From Pyrinomonadaceae bacterium (GTDB lineage Bacteria > Acidobacteriota > Blastocatellia > Pyrinomonadales > Pyrinomonadaceae), in the NCBI GenBank assembly GCA_030838445.1, contig JAUZFQ010000101.1, positions 1 to 39,675 of the forward strand: DNA of 39,675 nucleotides, in the 5' to 3' direction. The notes beneath the pieces were generated by a model. That model ran no database searches. It worked only from the letters and a program-made list of their open reading frames with translations, and had not been told where the DNA came from. Positions 25,715 to 32,058 of this stretch are shown one piece after another (within the stretch, counting starts at the first letter, position 1; each line of letters opens with the position of its first letter). The position numbers were made by a program, and so were the translations under genes.

Positions 25715-25720
25715 GAAGTG

Positions 25721-25795
25721 GTGAACGGTAAATGGTGAATGGTGAATGGAAGGAAATCAGTTCCTTCCATTCACCATTCACCATTTACCGCTCAC
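25721..25795. repeat. Heptamer inverted-repeat element C2 (GTGAATG type)
   Basis: The 5' arm 25721-25749 is GTGAACG, GTAAATG, GTGAATG, GTGAATG plus G. The 3' arm 25767-25795 matches at 28 of 29. A shorter inner palindrome (GGAAGG/CCTTCC region) makes the stem almost continuous. It lies between convergent genes and begins 6 bp after the VWFA stop. Confidence 0.95.
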
Positions 25796-25805
25796 CACTT
25801 CTTAT

Positions 25806-26615
25806 CTATCTTTCGCCGCGCGCCTCTTCCACGGTCGTTTGCAGCGCGACGGTCAGCTTGCGCACGTCAACTTGATCCCAAGGTTCGAGCAGGCGCAGCG
25901 TCTCGTCGAGAATGCGCCGCTGGTGTTCTGGAAAGTTCGGCTGTCCGGCGACCATGCCGAACTCGCCCGTGTAGTAGACGGCGCGCGGCGGGCGCACGCG
26001 CTCGATGGCCTCTTTGTCCACGGCGAGCACGATGGTCGTCACGCCCGCCGCTTCGAGGGCGCGCGCGGCGAGTCCCATTGACTGGTGGCAGACGCGCGAG
26101 GCCGGGATGAGCAGCGCCGCCTGCGCCGAGTAACGTTTGACGCGCTCGACGAGTTGCGGCAGCGCGTTGTCGGCGAAGCGCGCCGCGCTGGGGATGAAGC
26201 CGCAGAAGCTCCAGAAGACCGGGTTGAGTTGGCCGATGATGCCGTTGCCCTCGAACTCGAAGAGACGCGCGAGCGGCACTTGCGAGTTCATGTCCTGTTC
26301 GACTGCCGCCGGGTCGTAGCCGCGCGCCGCCCAGCGCAAATCTTCGGCCTCGATGAGCGTCGGGATTTCGCGGAACGACGAGTCGCCGCCGGGGATGCTC
26401 GTGTCGAAAGGTTCGGAGCCATCAATGTACGCGCCCGCCGAAGTGATGAGCGCGAGGTTGAGCATGGGCAGCGCGCGCCGCGCCGGTTTGAAGGGCGCGC
26501 GCTCGTTCTCGACCCACGGGTAATGCCCGCCGAGGTCGTCGCCGCGCATCTCGTTGATCCGCTTCCAACGCTGGTAGCTTTCGCGCCACTCGTCAATTCG
26601 CTCAATCGTTTCCAC
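25806..26615 (-). CDS. GrdB-like glycine/sarcosine/betaine/proline reductase B family protein (no Sec)
   Basis: A 269-aa protein. GTG at 26615 is preferred because AAGGAG lies 7 nt upstream; the TTG at 26621 would touch the SD. Recognisable features are LALITSAGAYIDGSEPFDTSI (about 54-74) and GDSSFREIPTLIEAEDLRWA, the conserved N-terminal signature of the GrdB/PrdB family, and ALLIPASRVCHQSMGLAARALEAAGVTTIVL near the middle with a single Cys. Classical GrdB uses selenocysteine to reduce glycine derivatives; this frame contains no UGA and no grdA/grdC partner is nearby, so a different role is likely. The family name follows motif resemblance only. Confidence 0.65.
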   Translation of the reverse strand: METIERIDEWRESYQRWKRINEMRGDDLGGHYPWVENERAPFKPARRALPMLNLALITSAGAYIDGSEPFDTSIPGGDSSFREIPTLIEAEDLRWAARGYDPAAVEQDMNSQVPLARLFEFEGNGIIGQLNPVFWSFCGFIPSAARFADNALPQLVERVKRYSAQAALLIPASRVCHQSMGLAARALEAAGVTTIVLAVDKEAIERVRPPRAVYYTGEFGMVAGQPNFPEHQRRILDETLRLLEPWDQVDVRKLTVALQTTVEEARGER

Positions 26616-26633
26616 CGGCAATCTCCTTCGGAG

Positions 26634-26741
26634 TAAGTTTCAAGTTTCAGGTCTGGACAGGTTTCAAGTTTCAGGTTTCAAGTTTCAAGTCTGAATGTTG
26701 TTCAGTTCTCAACTTGAAACCTGAAACCTGAAACTTGAAAC
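26634..26741. repeat. Heptamer inverted-repeat element D (GTTTCAA type)
   Basis: The 5' arm 26661-26689 is GTTTCAA, GTTTCAG, GTTTCAA, GTTTCAA plus G. The 3' arm 26713-26741 (TTGAAAC/CTGAAAC units) matches at 28 of 29. Additional heptamers at 26637-26650 precede a 10-nt interruption. The arm's last base is part of the stop codon of the DUF4149-like gene. Confidence 0.95.
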
Positions 26742-27349
26742 TAACCTCGGTTGCGCCGCGCGATCAGGATGAAGGCGACGACGGCGGCGAGCATGGCCGT
26801 CGTCATAGCGGCGACCGAATAACCGTGCAGGCTGTTGAAGGCGAGCCGCAGCGGATCGCTCGCGGCCACCTCGTCAATCGGCCGCCCCATCGTGACGCGG
26901 AGCGCGGCCATGCGCGCGCCGATGATCCACTGCCCCGCGCCCGTCGCCAGCGCGAGCAGCGCGAGCGCAGACACCTCCAGTATCCACGCGCGCCCCGTCT
27001 TCGTCGTCGTCGCAACTCTCCGGCGGGCGAACGCCGTCGCCAAGAGGAGCAGCGCGACGAGGAATCCGCCGACGTTCACGACGCCGATGATGCGCGTGAC
27101 GAGTGCGCCCGCCAACTCGCGCGCGGGGAGCACGGCGAACGCGCCCGGCGCGACCGCGAAACTGAACAGGACGGCCGCCCCGAGCCACATGCCGAGGACG
27201 AGCAGCCGCGCATCGCCGAGCGCGCCGCCCGCCTTAGTCGCCGCAGCCGCGCCCGTCGCAACTGCCGCGTGTGCGGACGCGTCTGTGCCCTCTTCGCGCG
27301 AGACGTTCTCGGCGGTCGTGACGTTTTGTTGGTTCGGCTTCGCATCCAT
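26741..27349 (-). CDS. DUF4149/TMEM205-like four-helix membrane protein
   Basis: A 202-aa protein. ATG at 27349-27347 shares one base with the upstream gene's TGA (TGATG context), suggesting coupling. A ~45-residue Ala/Thr-rich polar N-terminus precedes four membrane helices: LLVLGMWLGAAVLFSFAVAP, IIGVVNVGGFLVALLLLATA, ILEVSALALLALATGAGQWI and SVAAMTTAMLAAVVAFILIA. The WLGAAVLFSFAVAPGAF opening and the LNSLHGYSV-like loop (AFNSLHGYSVAAM) resemble the DUF4149 family. Function unknown. Its stop codon overlaps the 3' arm of repeat D. Confidence 0.65.
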   Translation of the reverse strand: MDAKPNQQNVTTAENVSREEGTDASAHAAVATGAAAATKAGGALGDARLLVLGMWLGAAVLFSFAVAPGAFAVLPARELAGALVTRIIGVVNVGGFLVALLLLATAFARRRVATTTKTGRAWILEVSALALLALATGAGQWIIGARMAALRVTMGRPIDEVAASDPLRLAFNSLHGYSVAAMTTAMLAAVVAFILIARRNRG

Positions 27350-27801
27350 CAATCGTAGTCCATCACTTCCGGCAGCAGCCTGATCGTCGGCAACTGCATT
27401 TCGGGCATCGCCAACTCGCGCGGGTCGGGCACGCTGTCGAGCCACGCGAGCGCGCGGTCGAGTTGCGCTTGATAATCCACGAGGTCGAGCGACATGAAGC
27501 GAGGCGTCTCCAAACGCGCAAACTTCTCTTTCGCCATCACGTACATCCGCCGCGCCGCCCCGCGCCGCCCGATCTCCAGATGGTGAAAGGCGACTGCCGA
27601 CTGGATCATCGCCTGCAAAAAAAGTTTCTCGCGCGGCCCGGCCTCGTCCACCCAGCGCGCCTCCCACGCGTCGTGCGCCGCGTGAAACTCGCCCGCGTTG
27701 TAAAGATCGATCCCCGCCAGATAATCGCCGGGGTACGCGACGGCGTGCTCCGCCGTGTAAGCCGCCGACATCTCATCTACGCTGTCGTCCATTTCAGACA
27801 T
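27349..27801 (-). CDS. DUF309 family protein
   Basis: A 150-aa soluble protein. The DUF309 signature is clear: GIDLYNAGEFHAAHDAWEAR (about 29-48), followed by LFLQAMIQSAVAFHHLEIG with paired helices and a conserved His. The ATG at 27801 overlaps a TATAAT box; the ATG at codon 4 (27792) would be the start of a leaderless message if that box is used. Downstream it overlaps the DUF4149-like gene by one base, so the two are one unit. The biochemical function of DUF309 is not known. Confidence 0.8.
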   Translation of the reverse strand: MSEMDDSVDEMSAAYTAEHAVAYPGDYLAGIDLYNAGEFHAAHDAWEARWVDEAGPREKLFLQAMIQSAVAFHHLEIGRRGAARRMYVMAKEKFARLETPRFMSLDLVDYQAQLDRALAWLDSVPDPRELAMPEMQLPTIRLLPEVMDYD

Positions 27802-27828
27802 TATACGGAGCGAATGGGAAAACGTCAG
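27800..27828 (-). promoter_or_regulatory. Promoter overlapping the DUF309 start (possible leaderless mRNA)
   Basis: On the - strand, CTGACG (27828-27823), 17 bp, TATAAT (27805-27800). Transcription would begin near 27793, right at the ATG of codon 4 (27792-27790). The -35-like box is the outer end of heptamer element B2. Confidence 0.45.
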
Positions 27829-27941
27829 TTGTCCGTAGTCAGTTGTCCGTTGTCCGTTGTTTGCTGTCAGTTGTTCAATTTTAACTTTAGTGACTCGCGT
27901 GATAATCACGTGCAACTGACAACTGACTACGGACAACTGAC
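27824..27941. repeat. Heptamer inverted-repeat element B2 (GTCAGTT/GTCCGTA type)
   Basis: The 5' arm 27824-27852 is GTCAGTT, GTCCGTA, GTCAGTT, GTCCGTT plus G. The 3' arm 27913-27941 matches at 27 of 29. The 60-nt centre carries, in reverse, the TAAAGTTAAAATTGAACAA core seen in B3, plus a small palindrome CGTGATAATCACG (27898-27910). Confidence 0.95.
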
Positions 27942-27947
27942 CCTCCT

Positions 27948-28427
27948 TCACTCCGTCTCCCAGTCGCGCTTCAACAACAGTTCCTCGATGCGGTAAGAGT
28001 GGAGCATGTCGTGGAGCGCGAGGTGGCGGAACATGATGAAGACGGAGTAATGCGCGTACTCCGCGTGTTCGGCGGTGCGCCCCCAATCCTCTGCGGATAA
28101 ATCCCGCAACTCCTCGACGAGTTCGGCGCGCCCGCGCGTGAAGCGTTCGAGCGCGTCGTTCAAATCCGACTTGAGCAGCGCGCCGTCTTCGTCATCCGCG
28201 CTCGGAGTGTAGGGCGTGATGCGCGGCTCAGGGTCTTTGAGCATCGCCTCCAAACGCGCGAGAAACATCGGCTGCACCTCGGCCAGATGGCACGCGTGCT
28301 CGTGCGCCGACCACTTCCCCGCGCGCGGCCTGCGCTTCAATACCTCCGGCGGCACTTCACGCACCAGCGGCACGATCACCGACGGCGCGTTCTCCAACAT
28401 CGTGATGATTGATTCAGGATTATTCAT
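27948..28427 (-). CDS. DinB-superfamily protein
   Basis: A 159-aa four-helix-bundle protein. ATG 28427 has GAGG 5 nt upstream; the longer open frame to 28595 lacks coding character. The DinB-like metal site is suggested by GKWSAHEHACHLAEVQPMFLAR (His42, His44, His47 region) and by RHLALHDMLHSYRIEELL near the C-terminus. DinB/YfiT-like proteins are putative thiol-dependent metalloenzymes induced by DNA damage in some bacteria; the substrate is unknown. It sits between two heptamer-element-flanked genes on the - strand. Confidence 0.8.
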   Translation of the reverse strand: MNNPESIITMLENAPSVIVPLVREVPPEVLKRRPRAGKWSAHEHACHLAEVQPMFLARLEAMLKDPEPRITPYTPSADDEDGALLKSDLNDALERFTRGRAELVEELRDLSAEDWGRTAEHAEYAHYSVFIMFRHLALHDMLHSYRIEELLLKRDWETE

Positions 28428-28518
28428 CTCGTCCTCAACAAGCGAACAGTAAGCCGTGAGAGTCGGCAGTATGCCGTAGTTGTTTTCGTTCAACTGCTTA
28501 CTGCTTAACACTCTTTCT

Positions 28519-28842
28519 TCAATATCGCGGCACGCTCCGGTCAACTTCCCACGACCAACGCTCGATGCCGCCCGCCAGATTGACCATCTTCGCAAAACCC
28601 TGCCCCGCCAGATAGGCGCAGACCTGCGCGCTGCGGATGCCGTGGTGACACATCACCACGATCTCCTCCTCGGCGTCGAGCGCGCCCGCCCACTCCGCGA
28701 AACGGCTAAGCGGCAGCAACTCCGCGCCCTCGACGCGCGCCAACTCAAACTCCTCCGGCTCGCGCACGTCAATCAGACGCACGCGCTCGCCCCGCGCCGC
28801 GCGCGCCGCAAACTCCTCCGGCGTGATCGTCTCGTAATTCAT
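28519..28842 (-). CDS. Rhodanese-domain sulfurtransferase
   Basis: A 107-aa single-domain protein, typical of GlpE-size rhodaneses. It opens with YETITPEEFAARAARGE, followed by LIDVREPEEFELARVEGAELLP (CH2A motif). The active-site loop is CHHGIRSAQVC with catalytic Cys65. AYLAGQGFAKMVNLAGGIERW is the standard end. It should carry a persulfide and transfer sulfane sulfur in the cytoplasm. The flavoprotein gene upstream on the same strand, separated by element B3, may be functionally linked through redox chemistry, but that is inference. Confidence 0.9.
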   Translation of the reverse strand: MNYETITPEEFAARAARGERVRLIDVREPEEFELARVEGAELLPLSRFAEWAGALDAEEEIVVMCHHGIRSAQVCAYLAGQGFAKMVNLAGGIERWSWEVDRSVPRY

Positions 28843-28851
28843 AACAGAGTA

Positions 28852-28948
28852 GTCAGTAGTCCGCGGTCAGTAGTCAGTTGCATGTGATTATTGCACGAGT
28901 CGCTAAAGATTGAATTGAACAACTGACAACTGACCACGGACTACTGAC
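28852..28948. repeat. Heptamer inverted-repeat element B3 (GTCAGTA/GTCCGCG type)
   Basis: The 5' arm 28852-28880 is GTCAGTA, GTCCGCG, GTCAGTA, GTCAGTT plus G. The 3' arm 28920-28948 matches at 27 of 29. The 39-nt centre includes TAAAGATTGAATTGAAC (28903-28919), shared with B1 and B2. Further ACTGACTACT-like units run to about 28967, inside the 3' end of the flavoprotein gene. Confidence 0.95.
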
Positions 28949-28961
28949 AAAGAACAACTGA

Positions 28962-29882
28962 CTACTGCCGCTTGTGACTCAGCCGCGCGGCCAGCACTTT
29001 CGCGGCGGTCGCGCCCGCGCCCGTCGCGCTGCTGATGGTGGGGCTGTGCGGGTTGGAGATGTCGCCGACGGCGAAGACGTTCTCGACGCTCGTCTCCTGT
29101 TCGCTCGACACCGCGACGTAGCCGCGCTCGTCCTGTCGCAGTTGGCCGCGAAACAGTTCGTCGTTCGGTTGGACGCCGACGCGCACCAGCACGCCGCCCA
29201 CCGCCATCTGAAACGGCTTGATCGCGCCGCGACGCAAAATCTCTATCGCCTCGACGCGCTCCTCCCCGATGATGCGCTGCGCCTCCGACTCGGTGAAGAT
29301 CGTGACGCAATGCTCCGAGCGCAGTCGTTCGACAAACTCTGCGCGCGCCGAGAGGCGTTTACCGCGGTGGACGAGCGTGACCGTGGGGCACACTTCCGCG
29401 AGCAGCAAAGCGTTCTCTGCGGCCGCGTCGCCGCCGCCGATGACGCACACGTCACGCCCCGCCAGCAACTCGCGGTCGCGCATCACGGAATCAACCACGC
29501 CGCGCCCCGCCAGTTCGGCCTCGCCCGGAATCCCCAACCGCCTGCGCCTGACGCCCGTCGCCAGCACGAGGCCGATTGACTGCAACGCCTCGCCGCTCTT
29601 GAGCGAGACGCGTTTAGCCTTCAAGTCAACGCTCTCGATCTCGGTCTCAGTCCACAGGTCAAACTCGCATTCCGCGATCTGCGCGGCGAAGATGTCGCGC
29701 AACGCGCGCCCGTTCTCCGCGCGCAGGCCGAGGTAGTTGTTGACGGGGTTGTAGACGTTCAGCAGTTGCCCCCCCACCTCCGCGCCCGCTTCGAGCACGA
29801 GCGCGTCCAACCCCAACTCCTCGCACCAGAGCGCGGCCGACAAGCCCGCCGCGCCCGCCCCGATGATGATCGCGTCGTACAT
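28962..29882 (-). CDS. Thioredoxin-reductase-like FAD/NAD(P) oxidoreductase lacking CxxC
   Basis: A 306-aa flavoprotein with the two-dinucleotide-fold plan of thioredoxin reductase: FAD-binding IIIGAGAAGLSAALWCEE (5-22), a GGQLLNVYNPV loop, LATG (107-110), the NAD(P)-binding VCVIGGGDAAAENALLL (145-161) and the FAD-end motif NVFAVGDISN. At the site of the redox-active CxxC (GRGVSYCATCD in the usual enzyme) it has GRGVVDSVMRD (126-136), so both cysteines are absent. It cannot reduce thioredoxin by the standard route; a ferredoxin-NADP-reductase-like or other electron-transfer role is possible. ATG 29882 lies 2 bp after the upstream gene's stop, so the two are co-transcribed. The stop is formed within B3-derived sequence. 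Confidence 0.85.
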   Translation of the reverse strand: MYDAIIIGAGAAGLSAALWCEELGLDALVLEAGAEVGGQLLNVYNPVNNYLGLRAENGRALRDIFAAQIAECEFDLWTETEIESVDLKAKRVSLKSGEALQSIGLVLATGVRRRRLGIPGEAELAGRGVVDSVMRDRELLAGRDVCVIGGGDAAAENALLLAEVCPTVTLVHRGKRLSARAEFVERLRSEHCVTIFTESEAQRIIGEERVEAIEILRRGAIKPFQMAVGGVLVRVGVQPNDELFRGQLRQDERGYVAVSSEQETSVENVFAVGDISNPHSPTISSATGAGATAAKVLAARLSHKRQ

Positions 29883-29884
29883 AA

Positions 29885-30913
29885 CTAACTGACGGCGGCG
29901 GGCGATTCCGCACGCGTGCCGAGCGCGGCGCAGAGGTGCGCGGCGACGACGTCGGGCGCGAGGCTAGAGGTGCGGAGCAGTCCCGCGGCGTCAACGAAGT
30001 TGAAGGCCGAACTCAACCCCTCCGTGTCGAGTTGCCAACGCCCCTCGCGGTTCTGTTCGAGTTCGTCGAGTTGCCGGATGACGGGCGCGAAGTCGAGACG
30101 CGTAATGGGCGGGCGCACCACCGTCTCCGCCCAGGAGTAGTAAGGATAATCCACGCGGTAGCCCCAACCGTCTGCGAGCGGGAGGGCGATGAGATAGACG
30201 CGTCCGCGCGCGTGCTCGGTGATGGCCGTGTAGGGCGCGGCGTGGCGCGTCGGCGAGAAGCCCCGCGCGCCGTAGAGGTCGCGGCCGAGGGTGACCACTG
30301 ACAACCCCGTCGCCGCGTCCTCTTCCACGCGCGACGCGCCGCTCGCAAAACTCTCCAGCGACAGTTCGATCCGCTCCCACTCGTCGCGCCACAGTTGTTC
30401 GTAATCATCCGTGCGCGTGATGACGCGCTCCACTTCCGGCAGCACGAGCGCGTAGGCGCGCGCCTCGTCCACGTCTGCGCCGGACGCCAAGTGGCGCGCG
30501 AGCGGCGAAGCGACTCCGGCGGCGTCGGGCACGAAGCCGTCGCCCCCTTGCAAGACGAGGCTCGCGCGGATGCCCTGCGCGCCGGTGTTCGCGGAGAAGT
30601 CGCCCGCTTCGGCGGCGGCGACGAGCGCGGCGCGCAGGTCGAGAGCGCGCGCCCCCGTGAGCATCGTCCAGACGGAAAGCACGCCGTCCGTGTCGAAGTG
30701 GTTGTTAGTGACGAGTTCGATCCCTTGCGTCAACTCCTCACGCGCGGGCGAGGCGACGACGTTCAAGGCGATCTCGGTCGAACTGTCGGCCTTGACCGCC
30801 GCCGGGGTCGCGTTGCCCTGCCAGTGCGAGAAGTGGATGCTTCCGGGGACGACGCCGTCCACAGAGAGTTTCGGCACGTCTTCCAGACCCGCGTGATAAT
30901 ACTCGAAGCGCAT
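29885..30913 (-). CDS. Uncharacterised protein with HFDTDG motif (possibly DUF6687)
   Basis: A 342-aa soluble protein. Notable stretches are FSHWQGNATPAAVKADSSTE (28-47), VTNNHFDTDGVLSVWTML (68-85) and YYSWAETVVRPP (near 270). The NHFDTDGV segment recalls the metal-binding HxDxDG of DHH phosphoesterases, but other DHH motifs are not evident. The layout fits a family I recall as DUF6687; this is a memory-based suggestion. ATG 30913 has AAGG 9 nt upstream. It is the first gene of a unit with the CxxC-less flavoprotein (2 bp apart), and a metabolic link between them is plausible. Confidence 0.6.
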   Translation of the reverse strand: MRFEYYHAGLEDVPKLSVDGVVPGSIHFSHWQGNATPAAVKADSSTEIALNVVASPAREELTQGIELVTNNHFDTDGVLSVWTMLTGARALDLRAALVAAAEAGDFSANTGAQGIRASLVLQGGDGFVPDAAGVASPLARHLASGADVDEARAYALVLPEVERVITRTDDYEQLWRDEWERIELSLESFASGASRVEEDAATGLSVVTLGRDLYGARGFSPTRHAAPYTAITEHARGRVYLIALPLADGWGYRVDYPYYSWAETVVRPPITRLDFAPVIRQLDELEQNREGRWQLDTEGLSSAFNFVDAAGLLRTSSLAPDVVAAHLCAALGTRAESPAAVS

Positions 30914-31000
30914 CTCTAGCGATCCTTTCCGTCGGCGCGAGGCGTTGAGTTGTCAGAACTTTTCAAGCGGAAGTGTAGCGCACGGCGGGCTAACGATGAA

Positions 31001-31090
31001 GGGATGAGGGCGGAGGGATGAAGGATGAAAGGAATGCTTAACTCTCTTGAGCGACTTCTTGTTCATCCCTCATCCCTCCGCCCTCATCCC
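31001..31090. repeat. Heptamer inverted-repeat element E (GGGATGA type)
   Basis: The 5' arm 31001-31029 is GGGATGA, GGGCGGA, GGGATGA, AGGATGA plus A. The 3' arm 31062-31090 matches at 28 of 29. The 3' arm is translated on the - strand as the C-terminal end of the 2Fe-2S protein, whose stop codon lies in the loop (31040-31038). Confidence 0.95.
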
Positions 31091-31397
31091 TCTCCTTGTT
31101 GATGCCTTCGAGTTTGACGTGTTCGCTGAGGCGGGTGATGACCATCGCCTCGCGCACTTTAAAGCGGCAGGAGAGCGCGGTCTTGTCGTCGCGCCCGTGC
31201 TCGCCCTCTTCCGTGTACCAGAACTGGCAGTTGGTGCAGTCGCCGTTCCAGCAAAAGTCGCCGTAGGAGATGCTGCGCATCGAGATGAACTGGAAACAGC
31301 GCAGGAGGCGGTTGTTCTCCGGCACTTCCACGGGGCGGCCGAGAATTTCAATCGTCACCAGACGCTCGTATGGCTCGAACAGATCGTTGTCAATCAA
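31038..31397 (-). CDS. 2Fe-2S ferredoxin-like protein
   Basis: About 119 aa if translation starts at TTG 31397 (AGGG upstream); the open frame goes back to 31562 but that part translates repeat A2. The start is uncertain. The core has VTIEILGRPVEVPENNRLLR, like a ferredoxin beta-strand opening, then GDFCWNGDCTNCQFW with Cys49-x4-Cys54-x2-Cys57 and a fourth Cys at 77 (ALSCRFKV), the plant-type 2Fe-2S ligand pattern. It should be a small electron carrier or a 2Fe-2S subunit. The last ~15 residues (RDEGGGMRDEQEVAQES) are encoded by repeat E, an odd acquired tail. Confidence 0.65.
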   Translation of the reverse strand: MIDNDLFEPYERLVTIEILGRPVEVPENNRLLRCFQFISMRSISYGDFCWNGDCTNCQFWYTEEGEHGRDDKTALSCRFKVREAMVITRLSEHVKLEGINKERDEGGGMRDEQEVAQES

Positions 31398-31466
31398 GAG
31401 GATTTCGACCCTGCCCTTCCTACCGGCCTTCGGCAGAACTTTGCGCGGGAGTATAACTGGAAAGCA

Positions 31467-31608
31467 GTGACAAGTGGTAAGAACAGTGACGAGTGACGAG
31501 TGACAAGTTAAAACAGTAAATCGTGAATAGTGAATAGACGAAGACAGGTGTTCTCTATTCACGATTCACGGCTTTATCTCGTCACTTGTCACTCGTCACT
31601 CGTCACTG
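31467..31608. repeat. Heptamer inverted-repeat element A2 (GTGACGA / GTGAATA type)
   Basis: Same two-tier plan as A1. The outer 5' arm 31486-31507 (GTGACGA, GTGACGA, GTGACAA plus G) pairs 22 of 22 with 31585-31606. The inner arm GTAAATC, GTGAATA, GTGAATA plus G (31516-31537) pairs over its last 15 nt with 31555-31569, one mismatch. Extra GTGACAA units begin at 31467. It lies between divergent genes. Confidence 0.92.
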
Positions 31609-31622
31609 TTCATCGTTCTTGC

Positions 31623-31628
31623 TAAACT
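31623..31628 (+). promoter_or_regulatory. Candidate -10 box for the glutaredoxin gene
   Basis: TAAACT lies 30 bp before the ATG. At 17 bp upstream is TCGTCA, part of the A2 repeat arm, a weak -35 match. Confidence 0.25.
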
Positions 31629-31658
31629 ACACGGCGCGAAGGGAGGTCGAAGCAAATA

Positions 31659-31880
31659 ATGGGAATCGTGATTTATGTGAAGCCGGGCTGCCCTTATTGC
31701 CAGCAGGCGCGTGATCATTACAACTCGCGGGGGGTGGCGTTTACGGAGTACGACGCGCAGACGGATCGCGCGCGGCGCAAGGAGATGCTTGCCTTTTCCG
31801 ACGGCGACCCGACCGTGCCGTGCATCGTCGAAAACGGAGAGTATGTTTCGTCGGGCTGGGGCACCCCCCCGCGCGGTTGA
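31659..31880 (+). CDS. Glutaredoxin-like protein (CPYC)
   Basis: A 73-aa thioredoxin-fold protein. IVIYVKPGCPYCQQARDHY has the CPYC dithiol (Cys11, Cys14), followed by EYDAQTDRARRKEM, the cis-Pro loop PTVPCIVENGEYV and a final SSGWG. It should reduce disulfides or glutathione/bacillithiol mixed disulfides in the cytoplasm. GGGAGG lies about 12 nt before the ATG. It is slightly shorter than typical glutaredoxins because it ends soon after the SGW motif (GTPPRG). Element F1 follows within about 45 bp. Confidence 0.85.
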   Translation: MGIVIYVKPGCPYCQQARDHYNSRGVAFTEYDAQTDRARRKEMLAFSDGDPTVPCIVENGEYVSSGWGTPPRG

Positions 31881-31924
31881 ACGGTACACGACTAACGCTG
31901 GCCGTGCGCCAGCCGCAACCGACG

Positions 31925-32020
31925 GCAAAGGGGAAAGGGTACAGGTAAACGGGAAGACGTTCGAGCAGAGATAAAAATTGATCTTCCCTTTACCCCTTCC
32001 CCTTACTCTTTCACCTTTGC
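31925..32020. repeat. Heptamer inverted-repeat element F1 (purine-rich)
   Basis: The 5' arm 31925-31956 reads GCAAAGG, GGAAAGG, GTACAGG, TAAACGG then GAAG. The 3' arm 31983-32020 is the pyrimidine complement with one more heptamer (five units), so the arms differ by one 7-nt step. Similar pyrimidine units run on to about 32034. It fills the grx-kinase gap. Confidence 0.75.
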
Positions 32021-32058
32021 TATTTCCCCTACCCTCGGAGTTAAGATAGTAACCATCA

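Noticed and set aside
24471-25795. Insertion sequence with C1 and C2 as terminal repeats
   Set aside because: The enclosed gene is a VWFA protein, not a transposase; no target-site duplication is evident and C1 and C2 are each palindromic on their own.
25806-26615. Selenoprotein with UGA-encoded selenocysteine
   Set aside because: The frame is uninterrupted; no in-frame UGA occurs before the normal stop.
31398-31562. N-terminal extension of the 2Fe-2S protein
   Set aside because: The extra codons translate repeat A2 and lack protein character; a start near TTG 31397 fits better.
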